DNA of 64,000 nt from Rhodothermus marinus DSM 4252. Lineage in GTDB: Bacteria > Bacteroidota > Rhodothermia > Rhodothermales > Rhodothermaceae. The DNA is taken from NCBI RefSeq assembly GCF_000024845.1, contig NC_013501.1, positions 314,001-378,000 on the forward strand, written 5' to 3'. This document shows positions 17,844 to 26,961 of the stretch, piece by piece. The notes beneath the pieces were generated by a model, which searched no databases, was not told the DNA's origin, and saw nothing but the letters and a program-made list of their open reading frames with translations. A program made the position numbers and the translations under genes. The number at the start of each line of letters is the position of its first letter. Position 1 is the first letter of the stretch.

Positions 17844-18808
17844 AGCGTGTCGCGGCGCACGTTCTGCAGCGCGATCCGCACGTTACGCTTGAATCCCTCG
17901 AACTTGGTCCGTTTGACGGCGTTTTTGCGGAATTTCTGACGGAACGCTTCCAGATCCAGTTCTTCCCAGCGTTCCAGCGGGGTGTCGGGCAGGCCGGGGC
18001 GCGGCATAAAGCGCGGCTCGCTCGTGGCGTACTTGAACTTGTTCCAGGGGCAGACGTCCTGACAGATGTCGCATCCGAAGATCCAGTTGCCCATTTTTTC
18101 CTGCAGCTCCGGCGGGATGTCGTCGCCCCGGTGTTCGATGGTCAGGTAGGAGATGCAGCGGCGGGCGTCGAGCACGTAGGGCTGTACGAGCGCGCCGGTG
18201 GGGCAGGCGTCGATGCAACGCGTGCAGGTGCCACAGTAGTCCGGGATGGGTCCGTCAGGTGGCAGGGGCACGTCCACGATCAGCTCGCCGATGAAGAAGA
18301 ACGAGCCCATGCGGCGGTTGATCAGGTTCGTGTTTTTGCCAATCCAGCCCAGGCCGCTGCGGCGGGCCCAGGCCTTGTCCATGACCGGCGCCGAGTCCAC
18401 GAAGGCGCGGCCGTGCACCTCGCCCACCTGCGCTTCGAGCCAGGCGAAGAGCTGATAGAGCTTTTCCTTCAGCACCTCGTGGTAATCGTCGCCCCAGGCG
18501 TAGCGGCTGATCTTGCCGGTCTCGGGTGAGGGGTCGTGCGCGACAGGCTGGTAGTAGTTGTGCAGCACCGAGATGACCGAGCGGGCGCCCTCGACGAGTC
18601 GGGTCGGGTCGATGCGTTTGTCGAAGTGGCGCTCCATCCAGTACATGGTGCCGTGGTAGCCCGCCTTCAGCCAGGCTTCCAGGCGGCGGGCTTCTTCGTC
18701 GAGCGGTTCGGCCTTCGAGATGCCACAGGCATCGAAGCCGAGCCGCCGCGCTTCGGCCTTCAGGGCCTGCGCCAGCCGTTGCTGTGCGTGTTCGTCGAAG
18801 CCGGGCAT
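17828..18808 (-). CDS. queG: epoxyqueuosine reductase
   Basis: A 326-residue iron-sulfur and cobalamin enzyme that reduces epoxyqueuosine to queuosine in tRNA, the last step of queuosine synthesis. The two 4Fe-4S clusters are marked by CGTCTRCIDACPTGALVQP and CDICQDVCPWNKF. RYAWGDDYHEVLKEKL and SGLGWIGKNTNLINR are typical of the catalytic domain. A C-terminal HEAT-type segment found in some members is absent, consistent with a ~320-residue form. It lies 12-15 kb from the other que genes of the window. Confidence 0.95.
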   Translation of the reverse strand: MPGFDEHAQQRLAQALKAEARRLGFDACGISKAEPLDEEARRLEAWLKAGYHGTMYWMERHFDKRIDPTRLVEGARSVISVLHNYYQPVAHDPSPETGKISRYAWGDDYHEVLKEKLYQLFAWLEAQVGEVHGRAFVDSAPVMDKAWARRSGLGWIGKNTNLINRRMGSFFFIGELIVDVPLPPDGPIPDYCGTCTRCIDACPTGALVQPYVLDARRCISYLTIEHRGDDIPPELQEKMGNWIFGCDICQDVCPWNKFKYATSEPRFMPRPGLPDTPLERWEELDLEAFRQKFRKNAVKRTKFEGFKRNVRIALQNVRRDTLQTPE

Positions 18809-18873
18809 AGGGGGAGGCGGTTGGCGTACGCGTAGAAAACAACGGACGCGGTCGCCCGGAGATCCGGCGCCAT

Positions 18874-18907
18874 AAAAAAGCGGGCTTCCCCCGCAGGAGA
18901 AGCCCGC
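18874..18907 (-). terminator. Rho-independent terminator of the PKD-OmpA gene
   Basis: A perfect nine-base-pair stem GCGGGCTTC/GAAGCCCGC with a ten-base loop, followed on the minus strand by TTTTTT. It lies 26 bases after the stop of the OmpA-family gene. Confidence 0.88.
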
Positions 18908-18932
18908 TGCTGTTTTCAGCCTGAGGAGGCGA

Positions 18933-19877
18933 TTACATGCCGCCCCGCACCGGGATGGTGTCGGCGCGACGGTACTGCGCCAGTCCTTCCTTCTTGCTCG
19001 TCACGCCGGTGACGCGGCCACGGCTCACCGTAGTAATGCGGCTGGCCGGGATGCCGTTGCTCGTGTAGAACTGCTCCACGGCACGGGCGCGGTCGGTCGA
19101 AAGCTGCTGCGGGTTGCGCTCACCCGGCGCGGCCCAGCCTTCGACGCGCACCGACAGGTTCGGGCAGTCCTGCAGGATCTGAAGGTTCTCCTGCAGCGCC
19201 GAGCGAGCGGCGTCGTTCAGCACGCTCGAGTTCCGATCGAAGAAGACCGGGTTCATCTCCGTCACGTCGGCGCAGTACTCCGCCTCGTAGGGGCGCACGG
19301 TGATCGAAAGCGTGCGCGAGTCGGAGCCCGCGTTGTTCGACACGTTCAGCGTGACGGTGTAGGTGCCCGGACGGCTGTAGGTGTGCGTGGGGTTGGCACC
19401 CGAGCCGGTGCTGCCGTCCCCGAAGTTCCACTGATACGTGATGGGCTGGTCGCCACGCACGTTCGCGCTGAAGCGCACGGCCGTCCGCGTATCGGGCTGC
19501 ATCGGGTTGGCCGTGATCGAGATGATCTCGGCTGGCACGGGCGGGCGATAGACGACCACCGAGGTCGAACCCGTGCTCGTGGACTTGCCGCCCCGGTTGG
19601 AGGCCGTGACGGTCACCGTGTAGGTGCCGGGCTCCGTGTAGGCGTGCGTGACCGGGTTGCCCGCCGCGGAGCTTCCGTCCCCGAAGTCCCAGCTGAATTC
19701 GACAGGCGGCTTGGCGTCTTCGTTGATCGTGGCCGTGAAGGTGCCGCTCTGGTTGACCTGCAGGCTGTCGGGGCCTTCGACGCCCAGCACTTCGACCGGA
19801 GTCGAACGGCAGCCCGTCAGGCCCAGAATGGTCAGGGCCGTCAGCGCGGTCAGCAGAAGGTAGCGTTGGGGTTTCAT
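18933..19877 (-). CDS. PKD-domain OmpA family lipoprotein
   Basis: A 314-residue protein. The start MKPQRYLLLTALTALTILGL leads to lipobox LTGC, giving a mature N-terminal cysteine. Two PKD domains follow at about residues 35-110 and 120-200, with the diagnostic WDFGDGSSAAGNPVTHAY and WNFGDGSTGSGANPTHTY. A C-terminal OmpA peptidoglycan-binding domain begins near FFDRNSSVLNDAARSAL and includes VEGWAAPGE and LSTDRARAVEQF. It probably sits in the outer membrane, holding peptidoglycan on one side while the PKD domains make protein contacts. An ATG nine bases earlier (19886) is also possible. A long untranslated leader and an 18-bp palindrome lie upstream. Confidence 0.88.
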   Translation of the reverse strand: MKPQRYLLLTALTALTILGLTGCRSTPVEVLGVEGPDSLQVNQSGTFTATINEDAKPPVEFSWDFGDGSSAAGNPVTHAYTEPGTYTVTVTASNRGGKSTSTGSTSVVVYRPPVPAEIISITANPMQPDTRTAVRFSANVRGDQPITYQWNFGDGSTGSGANPTHTYSRPGTYTVTLNVSNNAGSDSRTLSITVRPYEAEYCADVTEMNPVFFDRNSSVLNDAARSALQENLQILQDCPNLSVRVEGWAAPGERNPQQLSTDRARAVEQFYTSNGIPASRITTVSRGRVTGVTSKKEGLAQYRRADTIPVRGGM

Positions 19878-20066
19878 CGTGTGCATGGCTGGTTGAAGGT
19901 TACTGGTTAACAAGATTCTCTGGATACAATTTACAAAAGCGAAAGCGAAAGCAAGCTTTCCAATGCCGAACAGGAAATCGTTAACAGGAATTTTCAGCAG
20001 GTACGAAACTGAATTTCCATACTGTCTGGAAGAGCCGTCCCGCTTTGCTCACAACCGGCTATATCA

Positions 20067-20084
20067 TACGCAAAATTTTGCGTA
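20067..20084. promoter_or_regulatory. 18-bp perfect palindrome upstream of the PKD-OmpA gene
   Basis: TACGCAAAATTTTGCGTA reads identically on both strands. It lies in an A+T-rich gap about 190 bases upstream of the PKD-OmpA start and 41 bases past the rpsT terminator. On the minus strand it is followed by TATGATATAG, which could serve as a -10 element. It looks like an operator for a dimeric regulator; the regulator is not identified. Confidence 0.45.
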
Positions 20085-20124
20085 GAGTAAAGCAACCGAT
20101 TTGTAATTTTTGAAAGGAAGGTAC

Positions 20125-20150
20125 AAAAAAAGCCCACCCGCAGGCAGGCT
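20125..20150 (-). terminator. Rho-independent terminator of rpsT
   Basis: On the minus strand AGCCTGCC/GGTGGGCT forms an eight-base-pair stem (two G-T pairs) with loop TGCG, followed by a run of T. It lies 23 bases after the rpsT stop. Confidence 0.75.
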
Positions 20151-20173
20151 CAGGAGGGCAAAAGAGCCCCGCT

Positions 20174-20428
20174 TCAGGCCAGCTGGTTCACGTACTTTTC
20201 CAGCTTGCGCTTGTAGTTTGCGGCTTTGTTTTTGTGTATAATGCCCTTAACCACAAGGCGATCGAGCAGGCTCTTAGCCTGATTGAGCAGGGGAAGGGCC
20301 TCTTCGCGCGACTGGGCTGCCCGTACTTTCTTGATCAGGGTGCGCATCCAGCTACGGTAGTAGCGGTTACGGGCGCGCCGCTTGGCGTTCTGACGAATGC
20401 GCTTGATTGCCGACTTATGGTGTGCCAT
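20174..20428 (-). CDS. rpsT: 30S ribosomal protein S20
   Basis: An 84-residue, strongly basic helical protein starting MAHHKSAIKRIRQNAKRRAR, with NKAANYKRKLEKYVNQLA at the end; both are hallmarks of S20. It binds 16S rRNA and belongs to the small-subunit body. It is transcribed alone, with a ribosome site AGGAGA three bases before the ATG and a terminator downstream. Confidence 0.97.
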   Translation of the reverse strand: MAHHKSAIKRIRQNAKRRARNRYYRSWMRTLIKKVRAAQSREEALPLLNQAKSLLDRLVVKGIIHKNKAANYKRKLEKYVNQLA

Positions 20429-20431
20429 GGA

Positions 20432-20437
20432 TCTCCT
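20432..20437 (-). promoter_or_regulatory. ribosome binding site of rpsT
   Basis: AGGAGA on the minus strand, three bases before the ATG. It is one of the clear Shine-Dalgarno sequences here, showing that at least some genes of this organism use them. Confidence 0.6.
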
Positions 20438-20553
20438 GTAAGGTTCGGTAACGTGACGGTTTGAGGAAAAAATCCTGCCGATGGCGGCTTTCGTAAACCG
20501 GAATGTCGGCCGGTTTGTTGCAGCCGCGTTGCAAAAAATCTTAAAACGTAGCC

Positions 20554-21450
20554 ATGTGGCCTTTTTTCAAAAAGTTGTTGGCGCGCTGGGATGAAGAAGT
20601 CGTGGTCCTGGTGGTGGAAGACGCCTATGCCGGAGCGCCCGTGCCCTTTACGCTGCGGCCGCTTCGTTTGCTGGCATTGATCGGGGGAAGCGCGGTGCTG
20701 CTGGCCGCCATGCTGGTAGCACTGGTGCTGTTGACGCCGCTGCGCGAGCTATTTCCCGGTGTGGCCACCGAGGAAATGCGGCAGCGGGCCCGGCTGAGCA
20801 GTCTGCGGGTGGCGGCGCTGGAGGATTCGCTGGCGGTTCAGCAGGAGTACATTGCCCGATTGCGTCAGCTCATCCTGGGCGAAGTGACCCCGGCCGGGGA
20901 AGGCGAGGCGCGGTCGGAGTCGCCCGGCGAAACGGGCGTGATGCTGCCCGAGGCTGCACCGACGTCGGAAAACTGGCAGGAGCACCAGCCGCCCGCGTTG
21001 CCCGTGCTGGAACTGGCGGCTCCGACGACGCCGAACGTGCAACCGGCCGTGCTCCGGAGTGATCCGCTGCTGCAGCTTCAGTTTCCCGTGCTGCCGCCGG
21101 TGGCGGGCTTTCTGACCCGGGGCTTCGATGCCCGCAGCGGACACTACGGGGTCGATCTGGCCGTGGAGGAGGGCACCGTGGTGCGCGCGATCGGCAGCGG
21201 CTATGTGATCTTTGCAGACTGGACGCAGGCGGGCGGATTCGTTATTATCGTACAGCATGCCGACGGCTACGTCTCGGTCTACAAGCACAATCAGCGCCTG
21301 CTCAAACAGGTGGGTGATCGCGTGCGTGACCGCGAGGCGATTGCATTGAGCGGCAATACGGGCGAAATTACCACCGGCCCGCATCTGCACTTTGAACTCT
21401 GGCGCCACGGACTGGCCCAGGATCCGTTGAACTATTTCGTCATCCAGTGA
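20554..21450 (+). CDS. membrane-anchored M23 family peptidase (LytM/LmdC-like)
   Basis: A 298-residue protein. A short cytoplasmic start MWPFFKKLLARWDEEVVVLV is followed by one membrane span at about residues 33-55 (LLALIGGSAVLLAAMLVALV). A coiled periplasmic stem (RARLSSLRVAALEDSLAVQQ) and a Pro-rich linker come next. The M23 domain occupies about residues 185-295: zinc motifs HYGVDLAV and GPHLHFEL, plus SVYKHNQRLL and SGNTGE. The first zinc histidine lies in the HxxxD motif SGHYGVD. It should cut peptidoglycan cross-links. The bactofilin gene follows at once, a pairing known from cell-shape modules. Confidence 0.9.
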   Translation: MWPFFKKLLARWDEEVVVLVVEDAYAGAPVPFTLRPLRLLALIGGSAVLLAAMLVALVLLTPLRELFPGVATEEMRQRARLSSLRVAALEDSLAVQQEYIARLRQLILGEVTPAGEGEARSESPGETGVMLPEAAPTSENWQEHQPPALPVLELAAPTTPNVQPAVLRSDPLLQLQFPVLPPVAGFLTRGFDARSGHYGVDLAVEEGTVVRAIGSGYVIFADWTQAGGFVIIVQHADGYVSVYKHNQRLLKQVGDRVRDREAIALSGNTGEITTGPHLHFELWRHGLAQDPLNYFVIQ

Positions 21451-21479
21451 TCGTTATGGCTTTATTTAAAGGAAACACA

Positions 21480-21486
21480 AAGGAGG
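21480..21486 (+). promoter_or_regulatory. strong ribosome binding site deciding the bactofilin start
   Basis: AAGGAGG stands five bases before the ATG at 21492. The alternative in-frame ATG at 21456 has no such sequence, so I used 21492. Confidence 0.6.
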
Positions 21487-21491
21487 CGACC

Positions 21492-21950
21492 ATGAGCCGC
21501 GCATCCGGCACGCCGGCACCCGGCCAGTTGAATCTGGTGGGCGAAGGCACCGTTTTCGAGGGGACGCTGCGCACGCCGCACGACATCCGCATCAGTGGGA
21601 AGGTGATCGGCACGCTGTACGTGCAGGGAAAGGCGATCATTGCGGCCGAAGGGGTGCTGGAAGGACAGTTGCATGCCCGAAGCGCCGACGTCGCCGGTCA
21701 GGTCCAGGGCGATCTGATCATCGAAGAAACGCTCCTGCTCAAGGACTCGGCCCGGGTGGAAGGCCGCATTCAGACCGGACGGTTGGTGGTGGAGGCGGGT
21801 GCCATTTTCGACGGCGAATGCCGCATGGGCAAGATCGACCGGGTCATCGAGACGAAGGCGACGCCTTCGGCCGACAAAGAAGCGGCGACGCCCGCGCGGG
21901 ATGCTGCGCGTGCCCGAAAGGCGGATGTTGAACCAGGCGCCGGGGCATGA
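21492..21950 (+). CDS. bactofilin (polymer-forming cytoskeletal protein)
   Basis: A 152-residue protein with a central right-handed beta-helix domain. Repeating short strands with glycine turns run from LNLVGEGTVFEGTL through ISGKVIGTLYVQGKAII, VLEGQLHARSADVAGQV and VEGRIQTGRLVVEAGAIFDG. Flanking tails are short and disordered; the C-tail is charged and Ala-rich. Bactofilins polymerise without nucleotide and recruit peptidoglycan enzymes. It lies just after an M23 peptidase, and its stop overlaps the start of the next gene (ATGA). A start at 21456 (MALFKGNTKEATM) would add 12 residues and cannot be excluded. Confidence 0.88.
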   Translation: MSRASGTPAPGQLNLVGEGTVFEGTLRTPHDIRISGKVIGTLYVQGKAIIAAEGVLEGQLHARSADVAGQVQGDLIIEETLLLKDSARVEGRIQTGRLVVEAGAIFDGECRMGKIDRVIETKATPSADKEAATPARDAARARKADVEPGAGA

Positions 21951-22228
21951 AGGCCCGAAAGAAATCCGGCGAGGCGACTTCCTCCATGCAGGAAGCGCTT
22001 CGGGCGCTGGGGCCTTACATGGGACTGGGGTTGCAACTGGCCCTGGGGATGGCGTTTTTTGCGGTCGGGGGCTACCTGCTGGACCGCTGGCTGGGCACAT
22101 TGCCCTGGCTTACGCTGGTCGGCGTCGTGCTGGGGCTGGTGGCCATCGTGGCCAAGCTCTGGCAGGTGAACGCGCTGCTGCAACGAAGGTCGCGGCGGTC
22201 GGGGCGCGACGCGGCTCATGAAAAATAA
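21947..22228 (+). CDS. atpZ: AtpZ/AtpI family protein
   Basis: A 93-residue protein with two hydrophobic segments: YMGLGLQLALGMAFFAVGGY, then about LPWLTLVGVVLGLVAIVAKL. The pattern FFAVGGYLLDRWLGTLPWL is typical of the AtpZ/AtpI family at the head of ATP synthase operons. Members assist c-ring assembly and, in some species, Mg or Ca uptake. It overlaps the bactofilin stop by four bases, linking the shape module to the atp operon. Confidence 0.82.
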   Translation: MKARKKSGEATSSMQEALRALGPYMGLGLQLALGMAFFAVGGYLLDRWLGTLPWLTLVGVVLGLVAIVAKLWQVNALLQRRSRRSGRDAAHEK

Positions 22229-22346
22229 AACCCCTATTTATTCAGAATTCATTGCGTTGGGCCCAACCGGTGGGGTCTTTCGTTTTAGTTTTTGCGTTCC
22301 AGGCGCGCGTCGATCGTTCCGACGGGTTCATCGTCCGGGCTTTAGC

Positions 22347-22646
22347 ATGGAAGACCTCTGGATCAGCCTGATGGCGGGAGCCGGCCTGGCCGGGGGTTAC
22401 GCGGGGGTGGGCCTCTGGGGCGTCCGACGGGCCTGGCGCTGGCCCTTGGCGCGCTTTACGCGCTGGGTGCTCGGCGGCATGCTGGTGCGGATGATCGGCG
22501 CGCTTTTGCTGCTGGCCGTGTGCATCAGGGTGTTCAATCTGCACACGACGGCGCTGCTGGGAGGATTTGGGGGGGTGTTTATCCTGGGATTGATTCTGGA
22601 AATCTGGAGCTGGCATCGAACGGCTTTGCAACGAACGCATGGGTGA
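22347..22646 (+). CDS. atpI: small membrane protein, probable ATP synthase subunit I
   Basis: A 99-residue protein starting MEDLWISLMAGAGLAGGYAG, with four hydrophobic segments covering most of its length and a basic C-terminus HRTALQRTHG. The frame is open back to 22218, but those residues lack hydrophobic or conserved character. Position between atpZ and atpB and topology suggest the AtpI assembly factor. Sequence recognition is weak, so the name rests mostly on context. The 3' end overlaps atpB by eight bases. Confidence 0.6.
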   Translation: MEDLWISLMAGAGLAGGYAGVGLWGVRRAWRWPLARFTRWVLGGMLVRMIGALLLLAVCIRVFNLHTTALLGGFGGVFILGLILEIWSWHRTALQRTHG

Positions 22647-23841
22647 TCGTACGCACATTCAGCAGGGGTGGCGTCGGACCGGTCTGTGGCTTGCCGTCGT
22701 CGCGTTGTTCGGATTGATACCGCGTCCGCTGCTGGCCGCCGAAGAGGGCGAAGGGAACGAGAACATCAGCGAGGTGCTTATCCATCATACAGCCGATGGT
22801 TACTACGTCGCGCTGGAGCCTTTCGTGACGATTGAGTTGCCCCGGATCTTCCTGGTGCGCACGTCCGAGGGCTCTTGGCGACTGGACGCCTTCGGCAGCA
22901 CGGCCTCGGCGCTGCACTCCGGTCGCTACGTGGCCGACTACGAGGGACATCGCTACGAGTCGTCCGCCGAACTGGAAGAGCTGATCGCGGCACATCATCA
23001 CCTCTATGCCGAACTGCATCCGCGCGAGGGCGAGCTGGTGCTGGATCTGTCGATCACCCGCCACTACGTGTTCGGCCTGATCGCCGCCCTGCTGGTGCTG
23101 GCGCTGTTCATTCCGGTCGCGCAACGCTATCGCAAAGGGATTGGCCGCACCACGGCACCGCGGGGCGTGCTGCAGAATCTGGCCGAGGTGTTCATCGTTT
23201 TTGTCCGCGACGAGATCGCCCGGCCCAACATCGGCGAGAAGGCCGACCGCTTTCTGCCCTACCTGCTGACGGCCTTCTTCTTTATCCTGTTCTGCAATCT
23301 GCTCGGCCTGGTGCCCAACCTGGGCGCCGCCACTTCGAACCTGGCCGTCACGGGCGTGCTGGCGCTGTTTACGTTCATCATCGGCACGATCTACGCCTCG
23401 AAGGATCACTGGAAGCACATTTTCTGGCCGCCCGGCGTGCCTGTTTTCGTCAAGCCGATTCTGATTCCCGTGGAAATCATGGGGCTGTTCACCCGGCACG
23501 CGGCGTTGGCCATCCGTCTGTTTGCCAACATGACGGCCGGCACGCTGGTGATCCTGAGCCTGATCGGCCTGATCTTCATGATCAACGCGCTGTTCGGGGC
23601 ACTGGTGGCCTGGATGAGCACGCTGCCGAGTGTGCTGCTGACGCTGTTTATCTCGGCCATCAAGCTGCTGGTGGCCTTCATTCAGGCGTACGTCTTTACG
23701 CTGCTTTCGGCGCTCTTCATCGGCATGTCGGTGGCCGAGCACGATCATGAACATCACGAGCATGAAGAGGAAGCGGGCAACGAGCCGGTCGTGCATGCGG
23801 TGCCGACCTCCGATGGGGCGCGTGTGGTCGTCCATGGATAA
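22639..23841 (+). CDS. atpB: F0F1 ATP synthase subunit a
   Basis: A 400-residue membrane subunit, much longer than the ~270 residues of E. coli AtpB. A signal-like hydrophobic stretch (LAVVALFGLIPRPLLAAEEG) and ~120 extra residues precede the canonical domain, which begins near LSITRHYVFGLIAALLVLAL. The conserved half-channel helix has RLFANMTAGTLV with the essential arginine in AIRLFANM, and a later SAIKLLVAFIQAYVFTLLSA. The C-terminus is a His/Glu-rich tail (EHDHEHHEHEEE), possibly metal-binding. Similar extended forms occur in Bacteroidota. It forms the proton path with the c-ring. Confidence 0.95.
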   Translation: MGDRTHIQQGWRRTGLWLAVVALFGLIPRPLLAAEEGEGNENISEVLIHHTADGYYVALEPFVTIELPRIFLVRTSEGSWRLDAFGSTASALHSGRYVADYEGHRYESSAELEELIAAHHHLYAELHPREGELVLDLSITRHYVFGLIAALLVLALFIPVAQRYRKGIGRTTAPRGVLQNLAEVFIVFVRDEIARPNIGEKADRFLPYLLTAFFFILFCNLLGLVPNLGAATSNLAVTGVLALFTFIIGTIYASKDHWKHIFWPPGVPVFVKPILIPVEIMGLFTRHAALAIRLFANMTAGTLVILSLIGLIFMINALFGALVAWMSTLPSVLLTLFISAIKLLVAFIQAYVFTLLSALFIGMSVAEHDHEHHEHEEEAGNEPVVHAVPTSDGARVVVHG

Positions 23842-23892
23842 CGACAACCAACTTCTTTTACAACCAGCAACCCTGTAAAACCAACCATACGT

Positions 23893-23898
23893 AAGGAG
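23893..23898 (+). promoter_or_regulatory. ribosome binding site of atpE
   Basis: AAGGAG directly upstream of the atpE ATG at 23901, with only two bases between. It fits the high translation needed for the multi-copy c subunit. Confidence 0.5.
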
Positions 23899-23900
23899 CT

Positions 23901-24128
23901 ATGGAACCAACTGCTCTGGCATTCCTTGCCGCCGGTATCGGTGCGGGCATTGTGGCCATCGGTGCAAGCGTGGGTATTGGCCGCCTGGCCGCTTCGGCCA
24001 TGGAGGGTTCGGCCCGCCAGCCCGAGGCTGCCGGCGACATCCGGACGTCGATGATCATTGCCGCCGCTCTGATCGAAGGTGTGGCGCTGTTCGGTCTGGT
24101 GATCTGCTTCCTGCTGGCGATCAAGTAA
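23901..24128 (+). CDS. atpE: F0F1 ATP synthase subunit c
   Basis: A 75-residue hairpin of two membrane helices. Helix 1 has the glycine-rich AAGIGAGIVAIGASVGIGRL. The polar loop is ARQPE. Helix 2 is IIAAALIEGVALFGLVICFL, with the ion-carrying glutamate in LIEGVALFG. The residues around it lack the Ser/Gln set of sodium-type rings, so protons are the likely coupling ion (inferred). It is followed by two large hairpins before atpF. Confidence 0.97.
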   Translation: MEPTALAFLAAGIGAGIVAIGASVGIGRLAASAMEGSARQPEAAGDIRTSMIIAAALIEGVALFGLVICFLLAIK

Positions 24129-24138
24129 GACGCGCTCA

Positions 24139-24195
24139 GGGGGTGCCTGAAGCAGGCTGCCCCCGGAGAGGTAGGCCGAGGCTGCCTCTCCGGGG
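24139..24195 (+). promoter_or_regulatory. paired, mutually exclusive hairpins between atpE and atpF
   Basis: Hairpin A pairs GGGGG (24139-24143) and GCCTG with CAGGC and CCCCC (24160-24164). Hairpin B pairs CCCCGGAGAGG (24161-24171) with CCTCTCCGGGG (24185-24195), eleven pairs. They share bases 24161-24164, so both cannot form in full. No T run follows, so they are more likely mRNA processing/stability elements than terminators. They may help set the high c-subunit ratio. Confidence 0.5.
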
Positions 24196-24237
24196 GTACA
24201 AGCGTGTGTGATACAGATCCAAGACTACAGGGCAACA

Positions 24238-24753
24238 ATGAACCTGATACTGGCAGCCAACCTGGTCTCGGTCGAACCGGGACTGATCTTCTGGAAGAGC
24301 CTGACCTTCCTGCTGCTGCTCTTCCTGCTCTACAAGTTTGCCTGGAAGCCGATTCTTCAGGCGCTCAAAGAGCGGGAGGAGAGCATCGACACCTCGCTGC
24401 GCCGTGCGGAGCGGGCGCTGGCCGAGGCGCGCCAGATCCAGGCCGAAAACGAGCGGATCCGCCGCGAAGCCGAGCAGGAAGCGCAGCGCATCCTGCGCGA
24501 GGCCCGTGAAGAAGCTGAGCGCCTGCGCCAGGAGGAACTGCAGAAAACGCGCGTGCAGATCCAGCAGATGCAGGCGCAGGCCCGGGCCGAGATCGAGCGC
24601 GAAAAGCAGGGGGCGCTCGACGAACTGCGGGCCGTGGTGGCCGATCTGGCCATCCAGGCCGCCGAGAAGATCCTTCGGGAAAGCCTGGACGCCGACCGGC
24701 AGCGGCGGCTGGTGGAGCGGTTCCTGGAGTCGCTTCCGGCAAGCAAAAACTGA
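24238..24753 (+). CDS. atpF: F0F1 ATP synthase subunit b
   Basis: A 171-residue stator subunit. It starts MNLILAANLVSVEPGLIFWK and has one membrane span at about residues 15-33 (SLTFLLLLFLLYKFAWKPI). A long charged helix follows (REAEQEAQRILREAREEAER), which dimerises and links F0 to the delta subunit. I used the ATG at 24238; an earlier GTG would sit within the intergenic hairpin region. The stop is six bases before atpH. Confidence 0.95.
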   Translation: MNLILAANLVSVEPGLIFWKSLTFLLLLFLLYKFAWKPILQALKEREESIDTSLRRAERALAEARQIQAENERIRREAEQEAQRILREAREEAERLRQEELQKTRVQIQQMQAQARAEIEREKQGALDELRAVVADLAIQAAEKILRESLDADRQRRLVERFLESLPASKN

Positions 24754-24759
24754 AGCGTG

Positions 24760-25338
24760 ATGCAGGAAATCAGCCATCCGGTAGCCCGACGCTACGCCCG
24801 GGCGCTGTTCGAGGAAGCGCGGGCGCGGGGTCAGGCCGAAGCCATTGACGCCGACGTGGCCGCGCTGCACGAAGCCTTCGCGGCCTCGCGGGAACTGGCC
24901 CGCGTATTCGAAAGCCCCGTGATCCCGCGGGAAAAGAAGAAAAAAATCATCGAGACGCTTTTTGCCGGGCGACTGCAGCCGCTGACCATCCGCTTTCTGG
25001 AGTTGCTGGTAGAAAAGGAACGGGAGAACCTGCTGCCGGCCATCGTGGCGGCCTACCGTGCGCTCCAGGACGAAGCGCAGGGGATCGTCGAGGCGCACGT
25101 CCGGACGGCGTTCCCGCTGGATGAGGCGGGCGCCCGGCCGCTCGTGGAAAAACTGGAGCGGCTGACGGGGAAAAAGATCCGCCTGCAACTCAAGCAGGAT
25201 CCTTCGCTCATCGGGGGCGTGGTGGTTCGGGTGGGCGATACGGTCTACGACGGCAGCGTACGCCAGCAGCTGACGGCGTTGCGCGAGCGCCTGCGGCGCA
25301 GGGCAACCTTTGTAAACGGCAGCAACGAATCGAGATAG
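24760..25338 (+). CDS. atpH: F0F1 ATP synthase subunit delta
   Basis: A 192-residue stator cap linking subunit b to the alpha3beta3 head. It opens [20 protein letters not shown], the family's usual helix. It has [16 protein letters not shown] and the conserved C-terminal [23 protein letters not shown] at 24757 is three bases earlier and in frame; the ATG at 24760 is preferred. The next gene starts five bases after the stop. Confidence 0.95.
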   Translation: MQEISHPVARRYARALFEEARARGQAEAIDADVAALHEAFAASRELARVFESPVIPREKKKKIIETLFAGRLQPLTIRFLELLVEKERENLLPAIVAAYRALQDEAQGIVEAHVRTAFPLDEAGARPLVEKLERLTGKKIRLQLKQDPSLIGGVVVRVGDTVYDGSVRQQLTALRERLRRRATFVNGSNESR

Positions 25339-25342
25339 AACC

Positions 25343-26947
<1,605 letters not shown>

Positions 26948-26961
26948 GCTGAGCGCACGCC

